DNA of 64,000 nt from Lachnospiraceae bacterium (GTDB lineage: Bacteria; Bacillota; Clostridia; Lachnospirales; Lachnospiraceae), in the NCBI GenBank assembly GCA_017623295.1, contig JAGAPK010000070.1:1-64000 (forward strand). Reading direction: 5' to 3'. Below are positions 17,355 to 26,622 of this stretch, in pieces. Numbering within the stretch: the first letter of the stretch is position 1; every line of letters starts with the position of its first letter. A model generated the notes under the pieces. It had not been told where the DNA came from. It searched no databases and saw only the letters and a list, made by a program, of their open reading frames with translations. The position numbers and the translations under genes are program-made.

Positions 17355-18809
17355 TTAAGATTGTCCCATCTGATCTAATAATTCAATTTTTATATCGTAC
17401 AGTTTGCTGGATAAATCAACATAAACCTTATGCGGATTTACAAGTCGTCTTGTTTCGTCCCAGAGGGTATCCTGTTCCTTCTGACAATAAGCACGGATAT
17501 CCATTACCTTTGGAGAGGTGTAGCAACATTCTCCGTTTCGGAATACAGGAACCATAAGTTCGCGCAGCGTATAACTGCCACCGACAAGCTTTGTCTTTTT
17601 CCAGGGTTCAATTGGGTCAAAAAGAAGCATCGGCTCGTTTTCATCAAATTTTTCGTCTGCCAGACAGATTAAGTCTGCTTTGATTTTACCGGATTCTTTT
17701 TCATAAATACGGTAAATGGTTTTGTTACCCGGGTTTGTTACTTTTTCAGAGTTTTCGGATAATTTAATCTTTGGAACAAATTTTCCGTCTTTGCCCATAA
17801 CAGCAGCTAATTTATAAACACCGCCGAAGGAAGGACAGTCTTTGGAAGTAATTAAGTGTGTACCAACACCCCAGGAGGTGATAGCAGCCCCCTGTTCTTT
17901 TAAACTCTGAATCAGGAATTCATCCAAATCGTTAGAAGCGGAAATGACCGCATCGGTAAATCCGGCATCGTCTAACATTTTTCTTGCTTTTTTGGAAAGA
18001 TATGCCAAATCTCCGCTGTCTAAACGAATACCATAGAAGGTAAGCGGAATACCGGTTTCACGCATTTCGGTGAAAACGCGGATAGCATTTGGTACGCCTG
18101 ATTTCAGTGTATCATAAGTATCTACCAGTAAGATACAGGCAGATGGATATAAATCTGCGTAGGTTTTAAAAGCGGTATATTCATCCGGGAAACTCATAAT
18201 CCAGCTGTGTGCATGGGTTCCTTTTACCGGCACATCGAAAAGTTGACCGCAAAGTACATTGGAGGTTCCGATACAGCCACCAATCATAGCAGCTCTTGCA
18301 CCATAGGTTCCTGCATCCGGTCCCTGGGCACGGCGCAGACCAAATTCCATAATGCCGTCACCGTGAGCAGCATAGCATACACGGGCAGCTTTGGTTGCAA
18401 TTAAGCTCTGGTGGTTGATAATATTTAAAATAGCCGTTTCAACTAACTGTGCCTGCATAATCGGCGCGATAACTTTCACCAGTGGTTCTCTTGGGAAGAC
18501 AACGGTTCCTTCCGGAATCGCATAAATATCGCCGGTAAATTTGAAGTCGCGCAGATAATCCAGAAAATCATCATCAAAGATGCCGAGACTGGCAAGATAA
18601 TCAATATCTTCCTTGTCAAAATGCAGCTCTTTGATATACTGAATCAACTGTTCAAGCCCTGCGGCAATGGCAAAACCGCCATCACAGGGATTGTTGCGGT
18701 AAAAAGCGTCGAAAACGACGGTTTCGTTCTGGTCTTTGTTTTTAAAATAACCCTGCATCATAGTTAATTCATAAAGGTCTGTGAGCAAGGTTAAGTTCTG
18801 TCTGTCCAT
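17355..18809 (-). CDS. pncB: Nicotinate phosphoribosyltransferase
   Basis: 484 aa. Converts nicotinate and PRPP to nicotinate mononucleotide for NAD salvage. Seen: N-terminal LLTDLYELTMMQGYF, the KGTHAHSWIMSF segment holding the phospho-histidine, DTYDTLKSGVPNAI and RLDSGDLAYLSKKAR; length fits the long clostridial form. The ATG at 18809 follows GGAGGAAAAC, so upstream in-frame ATGs are rejected. A perfect palindrome (18920-18939) upstream is a candidate niacin-repressor operator. Confidence 0.95.
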   Translation of the reverse strand: MDRQNLTLLTDLYELTMMQGYFKNKDQNETVVFDAFYRNNPCDGGFAIAAGLEQLIQYIKELHFDKEDIDYLASLGIFDDDFLDYLRDFKFTGDIYAIPEGTVVFPREPLVKVIAPIMQAQLVETAILNIINHQSLIATKAARVCYAAHGDGIMEFGLRRAQGPDAGTYGARAAMIGGCIGTSNVLCGQLFDVPVKGTHAHSWIMSFPDEYTAFKTYADLYPSACILLVDTYDTLKSGVPNAIRVFTEMRETGIPLTFYGIRLDSGDLAYLSKKARKMLDDAGFTDAVISASNDLDEFLIQSLKEQGAAITSWGVGTHLITSKDCPSFGGVYKLAAVMGKDGKFVPKIKLSENSEKVTNPGNKTIYRIYEKESGKIKADLICLADEKFDENEPMLLFDPIEPWKKTKLVGGSYTLRELMVPVFRNGECCYTSPKVMDIRAYCQKEQDTLWDETRRLVNPHKVYVDLSSKLYDIKIELLDQMGQS

Positions 18810-18919
18810 GTTTTCCTCCATTCCGAATATGAAAATATTCAAATGTTGTCCGTCTGACAATTAAATTATAGCTATTTTATACCTATTTACGAAAAAAAGA
18901 AAGTGTTTTTAAGGAAAAG

Positions 18920-18939
18920 GACAAGACAGGTGTCTTGTC
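18920..18939. promoter_or_regulatory. Perfect palindrome, candidate NiaR operator
   Basis: GACAAGACA-GG-TGTCTTGTC, a 9-bp perfect inverted repeat around GG, lies between divergent pncB and ileS. Niacin-salvage genes in Firmicutes are often repressed by NiaR, and from memory its sites are palindromes of this TGTCTTGTC kind. ileS is already explained by its T-box, so pncB is the likely target. No T-run, so it is not a terminator. Confidence 0.5.
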
Positions 18940-18974
18940 AGTGGACGGTTTTTGTAAGAAGTAGGTAAAGTTGC

Positions 18975-19004
18975 TTGACAAGGGGCTTTTACTGGAATTA
19001 TAAT
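18975..19004 (+). promoter_or_regulatory. Promoter of the ileS T-box transcript
   Basis: Perfect TTGACA (18975-18980), 18-nt spacer, perfect TATAAT (18999-19004), giving a start near 19011, just before the T-box leader. Confidence 0.85.
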
Positions 19005-19010
19005 AAGCAC

Positions 19011-19317
19011 TAACTGAAGAAATATATGAGTAAAGACATTGAAGAAGACAGTACCTTATTTTTCAAAGTAACAGCGAGCCGGTGATGGTGCAAGACCGGT
19101 ACGAGTAGAAAATCTGGGAAAATCACTTCCGAGTTTCAGACTGAACGTTTTCGGTTATTATGAGTTCCGGGAAAGGAGCGCAAAACCGAAAGATAAGTAG
19201 GGACTGACGGTATTCCGCCGTTATTGGAAACCGTATCAATCGTAAGATTCGTACGTCGTAACAGGTGGTATTACGAGAATTATGACCTCGTCCTTTTACG
19301 GGACGGGGTCTTTTTTT
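19011..19317 (+). ncRNA. T-box riboswitch (isoleucine) controlling ileS
   Basis: The leader contains the stem-I AG-bulge and GCCGGTGATGG element (19078-19089), the partner GACCGGTACGAG, an AUC triplet at 19122-19124 placed as the specifier (isoleucine), and the T-box AACAGGTGGTAT (19260-19271) that pairs with uncharged tRNA ends. It finishes in a terminator: 19284-19293 pairs with 19301-19310, followed by T7. Uncharged tRNA-Ile would favour the antiterminator and allow ileS transcription. Confidence 0.93.
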
Positions 19318-19359
19318 ACGAAAAATTTTTTTGAGTGGCAGAAAGGAGCACATCACATT

Positions 19360-22300
19360 ATGTATCAGAAAGTTGACACCAACTTAAATTTTGTGGACAG
19401 AGAAAAAGTAACTTGTCAGTTTTGGAAAGACAATGACATTTTCCAGAAAAGTATGGACTCCCGTAAAGAGGGACCAACTTATACGTTTTATGACGGACCG
19501 CCGACAGCAAACGGCAAACCTCATATCGGACACGTACTTACCCGTGTAATCAAGGATATGATTCCAAGATACCGTACAATGAAAGGTTATATGGTTCCTC
19601 GTAAGGCAGGATGGGATACACACGGTCTTCCGGTAGAACTGGAAGTAGAGAAATTATTAGGTCTGGATGGAAAAGAGCAGATTGAAGAATATGGTCTTGA
19701 CCCATTTATCAGCAAATGTAAGGAATCTGTATGGAAATACAAAGGTATGTGGGAAGATTTCTCCGGTACAGTTGGTTTCTGGGCAGATATGGATGACCCA
19801 TATGTAACTTACCATGATGATTTTATCGAATCTGAATGGTGGGCACTGAAACAGATTTGGGATAAAGGACTTTTATACAAAGGCTTTAAGATTGTACCTT
19901 ATTGTCCTCGTTGTGGAACTCCGCTTTCTTCTCACGAAGTAGCACAGGGTTACAAAGCAGTAAAAGAACGTTCCGCAGTTGTACGTTTTAAAGTTGTCGG
20001 CGAAGATGCTTATTTCCTTGCATGGACAACAACACCGTGGACACTTCCTTCTAACGTAGCACTTTGTGTAAACCCGGATGAAACCTATGTAAAGGTAAAA
20101 GCGGCTGACGGCTATACTTATTACATGGCACAGGCACTTCTTGACAATGTACTTGGTAAACTGGCAGAAGAAGGAAAGCCTGCTTATGAAATTCTGGAAA
20201 CATATGTTGGAACCGATTTGGAATACAAAGAATATGAGCCATTGTTTGCATGCGCAGGAGAGTCTGCAGCAAAACAGCGCAAGAAAGCACACTTTGTAAC
20301 ATGCGATAATTATGTAACTATGACAGATGGTACCGGTATCGTTCATATCGCTCCTGCATTCGGTGAAGATGATGCGCAGGTAGGACGTAAATATGACCTT
20401 CCTTTCGTACAGTTTGTAAACGGCAAAGGTGAAATGACAGAAGAAACACCATACGCCGGTTTATTTGTGAAAAAAGCAGACCCGGAAGTATTGAAGGATT
20501 TGGATAAAGAAGGCAAATTATTTGATGCGCCGAAATTTGAACATGATTATCCATTCTGCTGGAGATGTGATACACCACTTATTTACTATGCTCGTGAATC
20601 ATGGTTCATCAAAATGACAGCAGTCAGAGATGACCTTGTTCGTAATAATAAAACAGTTAACTGGATTCCGGAATCTATCGGTGAAGGACGTTTCGGTAAC
20701 TGGCTTGAAAATATTCAGGACTGGGGTATTTCCCGTAACCGTTACTGGGGTACACCACTCAACGTTTGGGAATGTGAAGGCTGTGGACATATGGAATCCA
20801 TCGGTTCCCGTGAAGAATTAGAGAAGTTAAGCGGTAATCCGGAAGCAAGAACAGTAGAACTTCACAGACCATATATCGATGCAATTACAATTACTTGTCC
20901 GGATTGTGGTAAAATTATGAAACGTGTACCGGAAGTAATTGACTGTTGGTTTGACTCCGGTGCGATGCCTTTTGCACAGCATCATTATCCATTTGAAAAT
21001 AAAGATTTGTTTGAGCAGCAGTTCCCGGCTCAGTTTATTTCTGAGGCAGTTGACCAGACTCGTGGATGGTTCTACTCTTTGATGGCAGAATCCACCTTGC
21101 TGTTTAACAAAGCTCCTTTTGAAAATGTTATCGTTCTTGGTCACGTACAGGATGAGAACGGTCAGAAGATGAGTAAGTCCAAAGGAAATGCAGTAGACCC
21201 GTTTGACGCATTAGAGACATACGGTGCTGATGCAATCCGTTGGTATTTCTACATCAACTCTGCACCGTGGTTACCAAACAGATTTCATGGTAAAGCAGTA
21301 CAGGAAGGTCAGCGTAAGTTCTTAGGTACTTTATGGAATACTTATGCGTTCTTCGTACTGTATGCAAACATTGATAATTTCGATGCAACAAAATATACAT
21401 TGGATTATGACAAACTTCCGGTTATGGATAAGTGGTTATTATCCAAATTAAATACAGCAATTACACAGGTAGATGATAACCTGAACAACTATCGTATTCC
21501 GGAAGCAGCAAGAGTGCTTGACAACTTCGTGGATGAAATGAGTAACTGGTATGTCAGAAGAAGCCGTGAACGTTTCTGGGCAAAAGGAATGGAGCAGGAT
21601 AAGATTAACGCTTACATGACACTTTATACAGCACTTGTTACTATCTGTAAATGTGCAGCTCCGATGATTCCGTTTATGACAGAAGAAATCTATCAGAATC
21701 TGGTAAGAAGCATTGACAAGAATGCACCGGAAAGTATTCATTTGTGTGATTTCCCGGTTGCAGATGAGAAGATGGTAGATAAGAAACTGGAAGAAGATAT
21801 GGAAGAAGTTCTGAAAATCGTTGTTATGGGACGTGCGGCTCGTAATGCAGCCAATATCAAGAACCGTCAGCCAATCGGAACCATGTTTGTAAAAGCAGAA
21901 AATGCACTTGGTGAATTTTATCAGGAAATCATTGAGGATGAATTAAATGTGAAGAAAGTTGCATTCACAGATGATGTAAGAGATTTCACAAGCTACAGCT
22001 TCAAACCACAGCTTCGTACAGTCGGACCAAAATACGGCAAACAGCTTGGCGGCATCCAGAAATTCTTAGGTGGCGTAGATGGCAATCAGGCAATGGATGA
22101 ACTGAATGCAAACGGTGTTCTGAAATTTGATGTAGATGGTGTAGAAGTAGCTCTGGCAAAAGAAGACCTCCTGATTGAAATGGCACAGAAGGAAGGCTAT
22201 GTATCAGAAGCAGATAATACCGTTACAGTTGTACTTGATACAAACTTGTCTGAAGAACTTGTGGAAGAAGGTTTCGTATACGAAGTAATCAGTAAAATCC

Positions 22301-22515
22301 AGACAATGCGTAAGGATGCTGATTTCGAGGTTATGGACCATATCAAGGTTTCTATCAGTGATAATGATAAGGTTGCAGCAATCGTTATGAAGAATGAAGC
22401 AATGATTGCCGGCAAGGTTTTGGCGGATAGCATTGTAACAGGTGAAGCACTGGCTGTTTCCAAAGAATGGAACGTAAACGGTGAAAAAGTTGTGATTTCT
22501 ATCGAAAAACAGTAA
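19360..22515 (+). CDS. ileS: Isoleucyl-tRNA synthetase, type 2 (eukaryote-like)
   Basis: 1051 aa; charges tRNA-Ile. HIGH motif is in GPPTANGKPHIGHVLTRV and KMSKS in GQKMSKSKGNA. The length, the PHIGH form and the WADMDDPYVTYHDD region are those of the eukaryote-like bacterial class (type 2), which is generally less sensitive to mupirocin than the ~930-aa type 1. The ATG at 19360 is preceded by GAAAGGAG; in-frame codons further upstream lie inside the T-box terminator and are rejected. Preceded by a T-box with an AUC specifier. It has its own promoter. Confidence 0.96.
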   Translation: MYQKVDTNLNFVDREKVTCQFWKDNDIFQKSMDSRKEGPTYTFYDGPPTANGKPHIGHVLTRVIKDMIPRYRTMKGYMVPRKAGWDTHGLPVELEVEKLLGLDGKEQIEEYGLDPFISKCKESVWKYKGMWEDFSGTVGFWADMDDPYVTYHDDFIESEWWALKQIWDKGLLYKGFKIVPYCPRCGTPLSSHEVAQGYKAVKERSAVVRFKVVGEDAYFLAWTTTPWTLPSNVALCVNPDETYVKVKAADGYTYYMAQALLDNVLGKLAEEGKPAYEILETYVGTDLEYKEYEPLFACAGESAAKQRKKAHFVTCDNYVTMTDGTGIVHIAPAFGEDDAQVGRKYDLPFVQFVNGKGEMTEETPYAGLFVKKADPEVLKDLDKEGKLFDAPKFEHDYPFCWRCDTPLIYYARESWFIKMTAVRDDLVRNNKTVNWIPESIGEGRFGNWLENIQDWGISRNRYWGTPLNVWECEGCGHMESIGSREELEKLSGNPEARTVELHRPYIDAITITCPDCGKIMKRVPEVIDCWFDSGAMPFAQHHYPFENKDLFEQQFPAQFISEAVDQTRGWFYSLMAESTLLFNKAPFENVIVLGHVQDENGQKMSKSKGNAVDPFDALETYGADAIRWYFYINSAPWLPNRFHGKAVQEGQRKFLGTLWNTYAFFVLYANIDNFDATKYTLDYDKLPVMDKWLLSKLNTAITQVDDNLNNYRIPEAARVLDNFVDEMSNWYVRRSRERFWAKGMEQDKINAYMTLYTALVTICKCAAPMIPFMTEEIYQNLVRSIDKNAPESIHLCDFPVADEKMVDKKLEEDMEEVLKIVVMGRAARNAANIKNRQPIGTMFVKAENALGEFYQEIIEDELNVKKVAFTDDVRDFTSYSFKPQLRTVGPKYGKQLGGIQKFLGGVDGNQAMDELNANGVLKFDVDGVEVALAKEDLLIEMAQKEGYVSEADNTVTVVLDTNLSEELVEEGFVYEVISKIQTMRKDADFEVMDHIKVSISDNDKVAAIVMKNEAMIAGKVLADSIVTGEALAVSKEWNVNGEKVVISIEKQ

Positions 22516-22521
22516 AAAGAG

Positions 22522-22530
22522 TGCTATAAT
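22522..22530 (+). promoter_or_regulatory. Extended -10 promoter of glgP
   Basis: TGCTATAAT is a perfect extended -10 just after the ileS stop. The -35 region (TCGAAA) is poor, as is common for extended -10 promoters. The start would be near 22537, inside the left arm of the adjoining hairpin. Confidence 0.5.
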
Positions 22531-22557
22531 AGTCTGGACAGTGTCACTGTCCGGACT
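22531..22557 (+). repeat. Hairpin directly after the glgP -10 box
   Basis: AGTCTGGACAGT (22531-22542) / ACTGTCCGGACT (22546-22557), a 12-bp stem with one G-U pair and a three-base loop, and no T-run. It may be the 3' end of ileS mRNA, an operator, or both. Confidence 0.6.
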
Positions 22558-22586
22558 AAAGCTGATTGAGGAGGAGAATTGAATTT

Positions 22587-25079
22587 ATGTCAAAAAAAGT
22601 GTCAACATTCGATACAGAACTTTTTAAAAGAAGTGTTCTTTATAATGTAAAGACTCTTTATCGTAAAACTTTGGAAGAAGCAACAGACCAGCAGATTTTT
22701 CAGGCAGTATCTTATGCAATCAAAGATGCTATCGTTGATCAGTGGTTAGATACACAGAAAGAATATGACAAACAGGACCCTAAGATGGTTTACTATCTGT
22801 CTATGGAATTTTTGATGGGTCGTGCTCTTGGCAATAACATTATTAACTTACAGGCTTACAAAGAAGTAGAAAAAGCATTAAAAGAACTTGGAATCGACAT
22901 CAATGTAGTAGAAGATCAGGAACCGGATGCGGCACTTGGTAATGGTGGTCTTGGAAGACTTGCTGCTTGTTTCTTGGATTCTCTTGCAACACTTGGTTAT
23001 GCAGCATATGGTTGTGGTATTCGTTATCGCTATGGTATGTTCAAACAGGAAATCAGAGATGGTTATCAGGTAGAAGTGCCGGATAACTGGTTACAGGATG
23101 GAAATCCATTTGAACTGCGCAGACCGGAATATGCCAAAGAAGTTAAATTCGGTGGATATGTTAACGTATATGTAGACGAGAATGGAAGAAATAACTTTAA
23201 ACAGGAAGGTTATCAATCTGTTCGTGCAATTCCTTATGATATGCCGGTAGTTGGTTATGGCAATGGTATCGTAAATACACTTCGTATCTGGGATGCGGAA
23301 CCGGTAGAATGCTTCCAGCTTGACTCTTTTGACAAAGGTGATTATCAGAAAGCCGTAGAGCAGGAAAACCTTGCAAGAAATATTGTAGAGGTACTTTATC
23401 CGAATGATAATCATTATGCAGGTAAAGAATTGCGTTTAAAACAGCAGTATTTCTTTATTTCCGCTTCTGTACAGGAAGCAGTTGCAAAATATATGCGTAA
23501 GCATGATGATATTCGTAAATTCTATGAAAAAGTTACTTTCCAGTTAAACGATACTCATCCAACAGTAGCAATCGCAGAACTTATGCGTATTTTAATGGAT
23601 GAATATTATTTAACATGGGATGAAGCATGGGAAGTTACAACCAAAACCTGTGCATATACAAACCATACAATCATGGCAGAAGCTTTGGAAAAATGGCCAA
23701 TCGAGTTATTCTCCAGACTGCTTCCTCGTGTATACCAGATTGTAGAAGAAATCAACCGCAGATTTGTGGCTCAGATTGAGAAAAAATATCCTGGCGATCA
23801 GGAAAAAATCCGTAAGATGGCAATTATCTATGACGGACAGGTTAAGATGGCACACCTTGCAATTGCAGCAGGCTATTCTGTAAACGGTGTTGCAAGATTA
23901 CATACAGAAATCTTAAAGAACCAGGAATTAAAAGATTTCTACGAAATGATGCCGGAGAAATTCAACAACAAAACAAATGGTATCACACAGAGACGTTTCT
24001 TACTGCATGCAAACCCATTGCTTGCTGACTGGGTAACAGCACATGTCGGAAATGACTGGATTACAGACCTTCCGAAGATTAACAAGCTGAAAGTTTATGC
24101 AGATGATGAAAAAGCACAGCAGGAATTCATGAATATCAAATACCAGAACAAAGTACGTCTTGCTCAGTATATTTTAGAGCACAACGGAATCGAAGTAGAC
24201 CCTCGTTCCATTTTCGATGTACAGGTTAAGAGATTACATGAATACAAACGTCAGTTATTGAACATACTTCATGTTATGTATCTGTATAATGAATTAAAAG
24301 AGCATCCGGATATGAATTTCTATCCAAGAACATTTATCTTCGGTGCTAAGGCAGCAGCCGGTTATCGTAATGCGAAATTAACAATTAAGTTAATCAATGC
24401 CGTTGCAGATGTTATTAACAATGATGCAAGCATTAATGGCAAGCTCAAAGTTGTATTTATTGAAAACTATCGTGTATCCAATGCAGAGATTATCTTTGCA
24501 GCATCCGATGTATCCGAGCAGATTTCAACAGCAAGTAAGGAAGCATCCGGTACTGGTAACATGAAATTCATGTTAAACGGTGCGCTTACAATTGGTACAA
24601 TGGATGGTGCTAACGTAGAAATCGTAGAAGAAGTTGGCGAAGAAAATGCGTTCATCTTCGGTTTAAGCTCTGATGATGTTATTCGTTATGAGAACTACGG
24701 CGGATATGACCCAATGGAAATTTTCAATAATGATCCGGATGTCAGAAAAGTTCTGATGCAGTTAATCAACGGAACTTATTCACCGAATGACCCTGACTTA
24801 TTCAGACCATTATACAATTCTCTGTTAAATACACAGAGTACATCCAAAGCAGATACTTACTTTATTCTGAAAGACTTCAAGTCCTATGCAGAAGCACAGA
24901 AGAAAGTAGAACAGGCTTACAGAGATGAAAAAGGTTGGGCAAGAAGTGCTATTCTGAACGTAGCATGCTCCGGTAAATTTACTTCTGACAGAACGATTCA
25001 GGAATACGTAGACGATATCTGGAAACTGGATAAGGTTGCTATCCCGAAGAAAACAGTTCTGGCAAAACCTGCAAAATAA
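22587..25079 (+). CDS. glgP: Glycogen/maltodextrin phosphorylase
   Basis: 830 aa, full length for GT35. Releases glucose-1-phosphate from alpha-1,4-glucans. Seen: YLSMEFLMGRALGNN, ALGNGGLGRLAACFLDS, QLNDTHPTVAIAELMR, DVQVKRLHEYKRQLLN and the pyridoxal-phosphate lysine in EASGTGNMKFMLNG. GAGGAGGAG lies ten bases before ATG 22587; an earlier TTG would start inside that ribosome site. Intracellular storage-carbohydrate use is likely. Confidence 0.96.
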   Translation: MSKKVSTFDTELFKRSVLYNVKTLYRKTLEEATDQQIFQAVSYAIKDAIVDQWLDTQKEYDKQDPKMVYYLSMEFLMGRALGNNIINLQAYKEVEKALKELGIDINVVEDQEPDAALGNGGLGRLAACFLDSLATLGYAAYGCGIRYRYGMFKQEIRDGYQVEVPDNWLQDGNPFELRRPEYAKEVKFGGYVNVYVDENGRNNFKQEGYQSVRAIPYDMPVVGYGNGIVNTLRIWDAEPVECFQLDSFDKGDYQKAVEQENLARNIVEVLYPNDNHYAGKELRLKQQYFFISASVQEAVAKYMRKHDDIRKFYEKVTFQLNDTHPTVAIAELMRILMDEYYLTWDEAWEVTTKTCAYTNHTIMAEALEKWPIELFSRLLPRVYQIVEEINRRFVAQIEKKYPGDQEKIRKMAIIYDGQVKMAHLAIAAGYSVNGVARLHTEILKNQELKDFYEMMPEKFNNKTNGITQRRFLLHANPLLADWVTAHVGNDWITDLPKINKLKVYADDEKAQQEFMNIKYQNKVRLAQYILEHNGIEVDPRSIFDVQVKRLHEYKRQLLNILHVMYLYNELKEHPDMNFYPRTFIFGAKAAAGYRNAKLTIKLINAVADVINNDASINGKLKVVFIENYRVSNAEIIFAASDVSEQISTASKEASGTGNMKFMLNGALTIGTMDGANVEIVEEVGEENAFIFGLSSDDVIRYENYGGYDPMEIFNNDPDVRKVLMQLINGTYSPNDPDLFRPLYNSLLNTQSTSKADTYFILKDFKSYAEAQKKVEQAYRDEKGWARSAILNVACSGKFTSDRTIQEYVDDIWKLDKVAIPKKTVLAKPAK

Positions 25080-25149
25080 TAGTATGCAGTTAAAAGATTA
25101 CAGTAATTGTAATGAAGCAATAACATTGAAACAATAACAAAGCAACAAT

Positions 25150-25185
25150 AGAGGTCTGGACACAAAAGTGTGTAGGCCTCTTTTT
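25150..25185 (+). terminator. glgP terminator
   Basis: AGAGGTCT (25150-25157) pairs with AGGCCTCT (25174-25181), extended inside by ACACA/TGTGT across a GG bulge, loop AAAG, then T5. The hflX ribosome site begins only five bases later, so some read-through or a nearby promoter must serve hflX. Confidence 0.8.
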
Positions 25186-25198
25186 GCACAAGGAGATT

Positions 25199-26479
25199 AT
25201 GGAAAGAGCATTATTAGTAGGAGTTAATTTAAATAACGGTGAGGACTATAAATTATCCCTAGAAGAACTGGGTAGTCTGGCAGAGGCCTGTGAGATGGAA
25301 GTAGTAGGTTCGGTGGAGCAGAACCTAATTGATGTTCACAAGGCGTTCTATATCGGAACCGGCAAAGTAGAAGAAGTAAAAGAAGTCGCAGAGGAAAAAG
25401 AAGCCGATGTAGTGATTTTTGATAACTCTTTATCGCCGATGCAGATGCGTAATTTGCAGGACAAGATTGGAAAACCGATTCTGGACAGAAGTACATTGAT
25501 TCTGGATATTTTTGCAAGCAGAGCGCGTTCCAGAGAAGCAAAATTACAGGTAGAAGTAGCGAGACTGCAATATATGCTTCCACGACTGGTTGGTCTTCAT
25601 GCAGCACTCAGCCGTCAGGGTGGCGGTAGTGGTTCCATGAGTAATAAAGGTGCCGGTGAGAAAAAGCTGGAGTTAGACAGACGAGTTCTGGAACACCGAC
25701 TTGCAGAATACCGCAGGGAGTTAAAAGAAGTTGGTGCAGAACGTCAGACACAGCGCAAGAAACGTGCTGCTTCCGGTATGCCGCGTGTAGCATTAGTGGG
25801 CTATACCAATGCCGGAAAATCCACGTTAATGAATGCCATGTTAGATTTGTTTGGGGTAGATGAAATCGATGTGGAAGAGAAGAAAGTCATGGAGAAAGAC
25901 ATGCTTTTTGCTACACTGGATACAACCGTTCGTAAAATAGCACCGGAGAATCGCCATGCGTTTCTCTTGTCCGATACGGTTGGTTTTATTCACAAGCTGC
26001 CGCACAATCTGGTAGAGGCTTTCCATTCTACGTTAGAAGAAGCAAGAGAAGCAGATATTCTGTTACAGGTAGTGGATTACAGTGACGAGCATTACAAGGA
26101 GCAGATTGCAGTTACGAATCAAACTTTGAAGGAACTGGGTGCAGAAGGCATTCCGATGATTTATGTCTATAATAAGGCAGATAAAGTTGCACCGGAGAAT
26201 TTACCGAGGAAAATTCCGTCAGCAACAGAAGACAGCATTTATTTGTCGGCGAAACAGAAAATTGGGATGGAAGAACTGATTTGTCTGATTGAGAAAAAAC
26301 TGGCCGGTGGTTATCGGGAGTGTGAACTTATGATTCCTTATACGGATGGCAGAGCCGTTTCTTATCTGAATGAGAATGCCGTAGTTTTTGCAATGGAGTA
26401 TCAGGAAAATGGGGTTTACATGAAGGTAAACTGCAAGACAGAAGATTATAATTATTATGAGAAATATATTAGGAAATAG
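25199..26479 (+). CDS. hflX: GTPase HflX
   Basis: 426 aa. Ribosome-associated GTPase that rescues or splits stalled ribosomes under stress. Domains: N-terminal HflX domain, then a helical linker with GSGSMSNKGAGEKKLELDRR, then the G domain with GYTNAGKSTLMN (G1), DTTVRKI (G2 region), DTVGF (G3) and YNKAD (G4). The ATG at 25199 follows AAGGAG at a short three-base gap; an upstream in-frame TTG (25184) would overlap the glgP terminator. Confidence 0.93.
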   Translation: MERALLVGVNLNNGEDYKLSLEELGSLAEACEMEVVGSVEQNLIDVHKAFYIGTGKVEEVKEVAEEKEADVVIFDNSLSPMQMRNLQDKIGKPILDRSTLILDIFASRARSREAKLQVEVARLQYMLPRLVGLHAALSRQGGGSGSMSNKGAGEKKLELDRRVLEHRLAEYRRELKEVGAERQTQRKKRAASGMPRVALVGYTNAGKSTLMNAMLDLFGVDEIDVEEKKVMEKDMLFATLDTTVRKIAPENRHAFLLSDTVGFIHKLPHNLVEAFHSTLEEAREADILLQVVDYSDEHYKEQIAVTNQTLKELGAEGIPMIYVYNKADKVAPENLPRKIPSATEDSIYLSAKQKIGMEELICLIEKKLAGGYRECELMIPYTDGRAVSYLNENAVVFAMEYQENGVYMKVNCKTEDYNYYEKYIRK

Positions 26480-26481
26480 AG

Positions 26482-26517
26482 GGGCAGACCACAATATCTG
26501 CCCTTCTTTCTTTTTGT
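26482..26517 (+). terminator. hflX terminator
   Basis: GGGCAGA (26482-26488) / TCTGCCC (26497-26503), eight-base loop, followed by the T-rich TTCTTTCTTTTTG. Confidence 0.8.
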
Positions 26518-26540
26518 CATCTACAAGTTTTCAAAATACA

Positions 26541-26569
26541 TTGCATACCCCGATTTTATCCTATATAAT
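26541..26569 (+). promoter_or_regulatory. Promoter of the hydratase gene
   Basis: TTGCAT (26541-26546), 17-nt spacer, perfect TATAAT (26564-26569). Confidence 0.75.
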
Positions 26570-26622
26570 GAATAATTAGGGATATAAAGTAAATACGAAT
26601 TGAAAATACAGGAGGAATCAAC

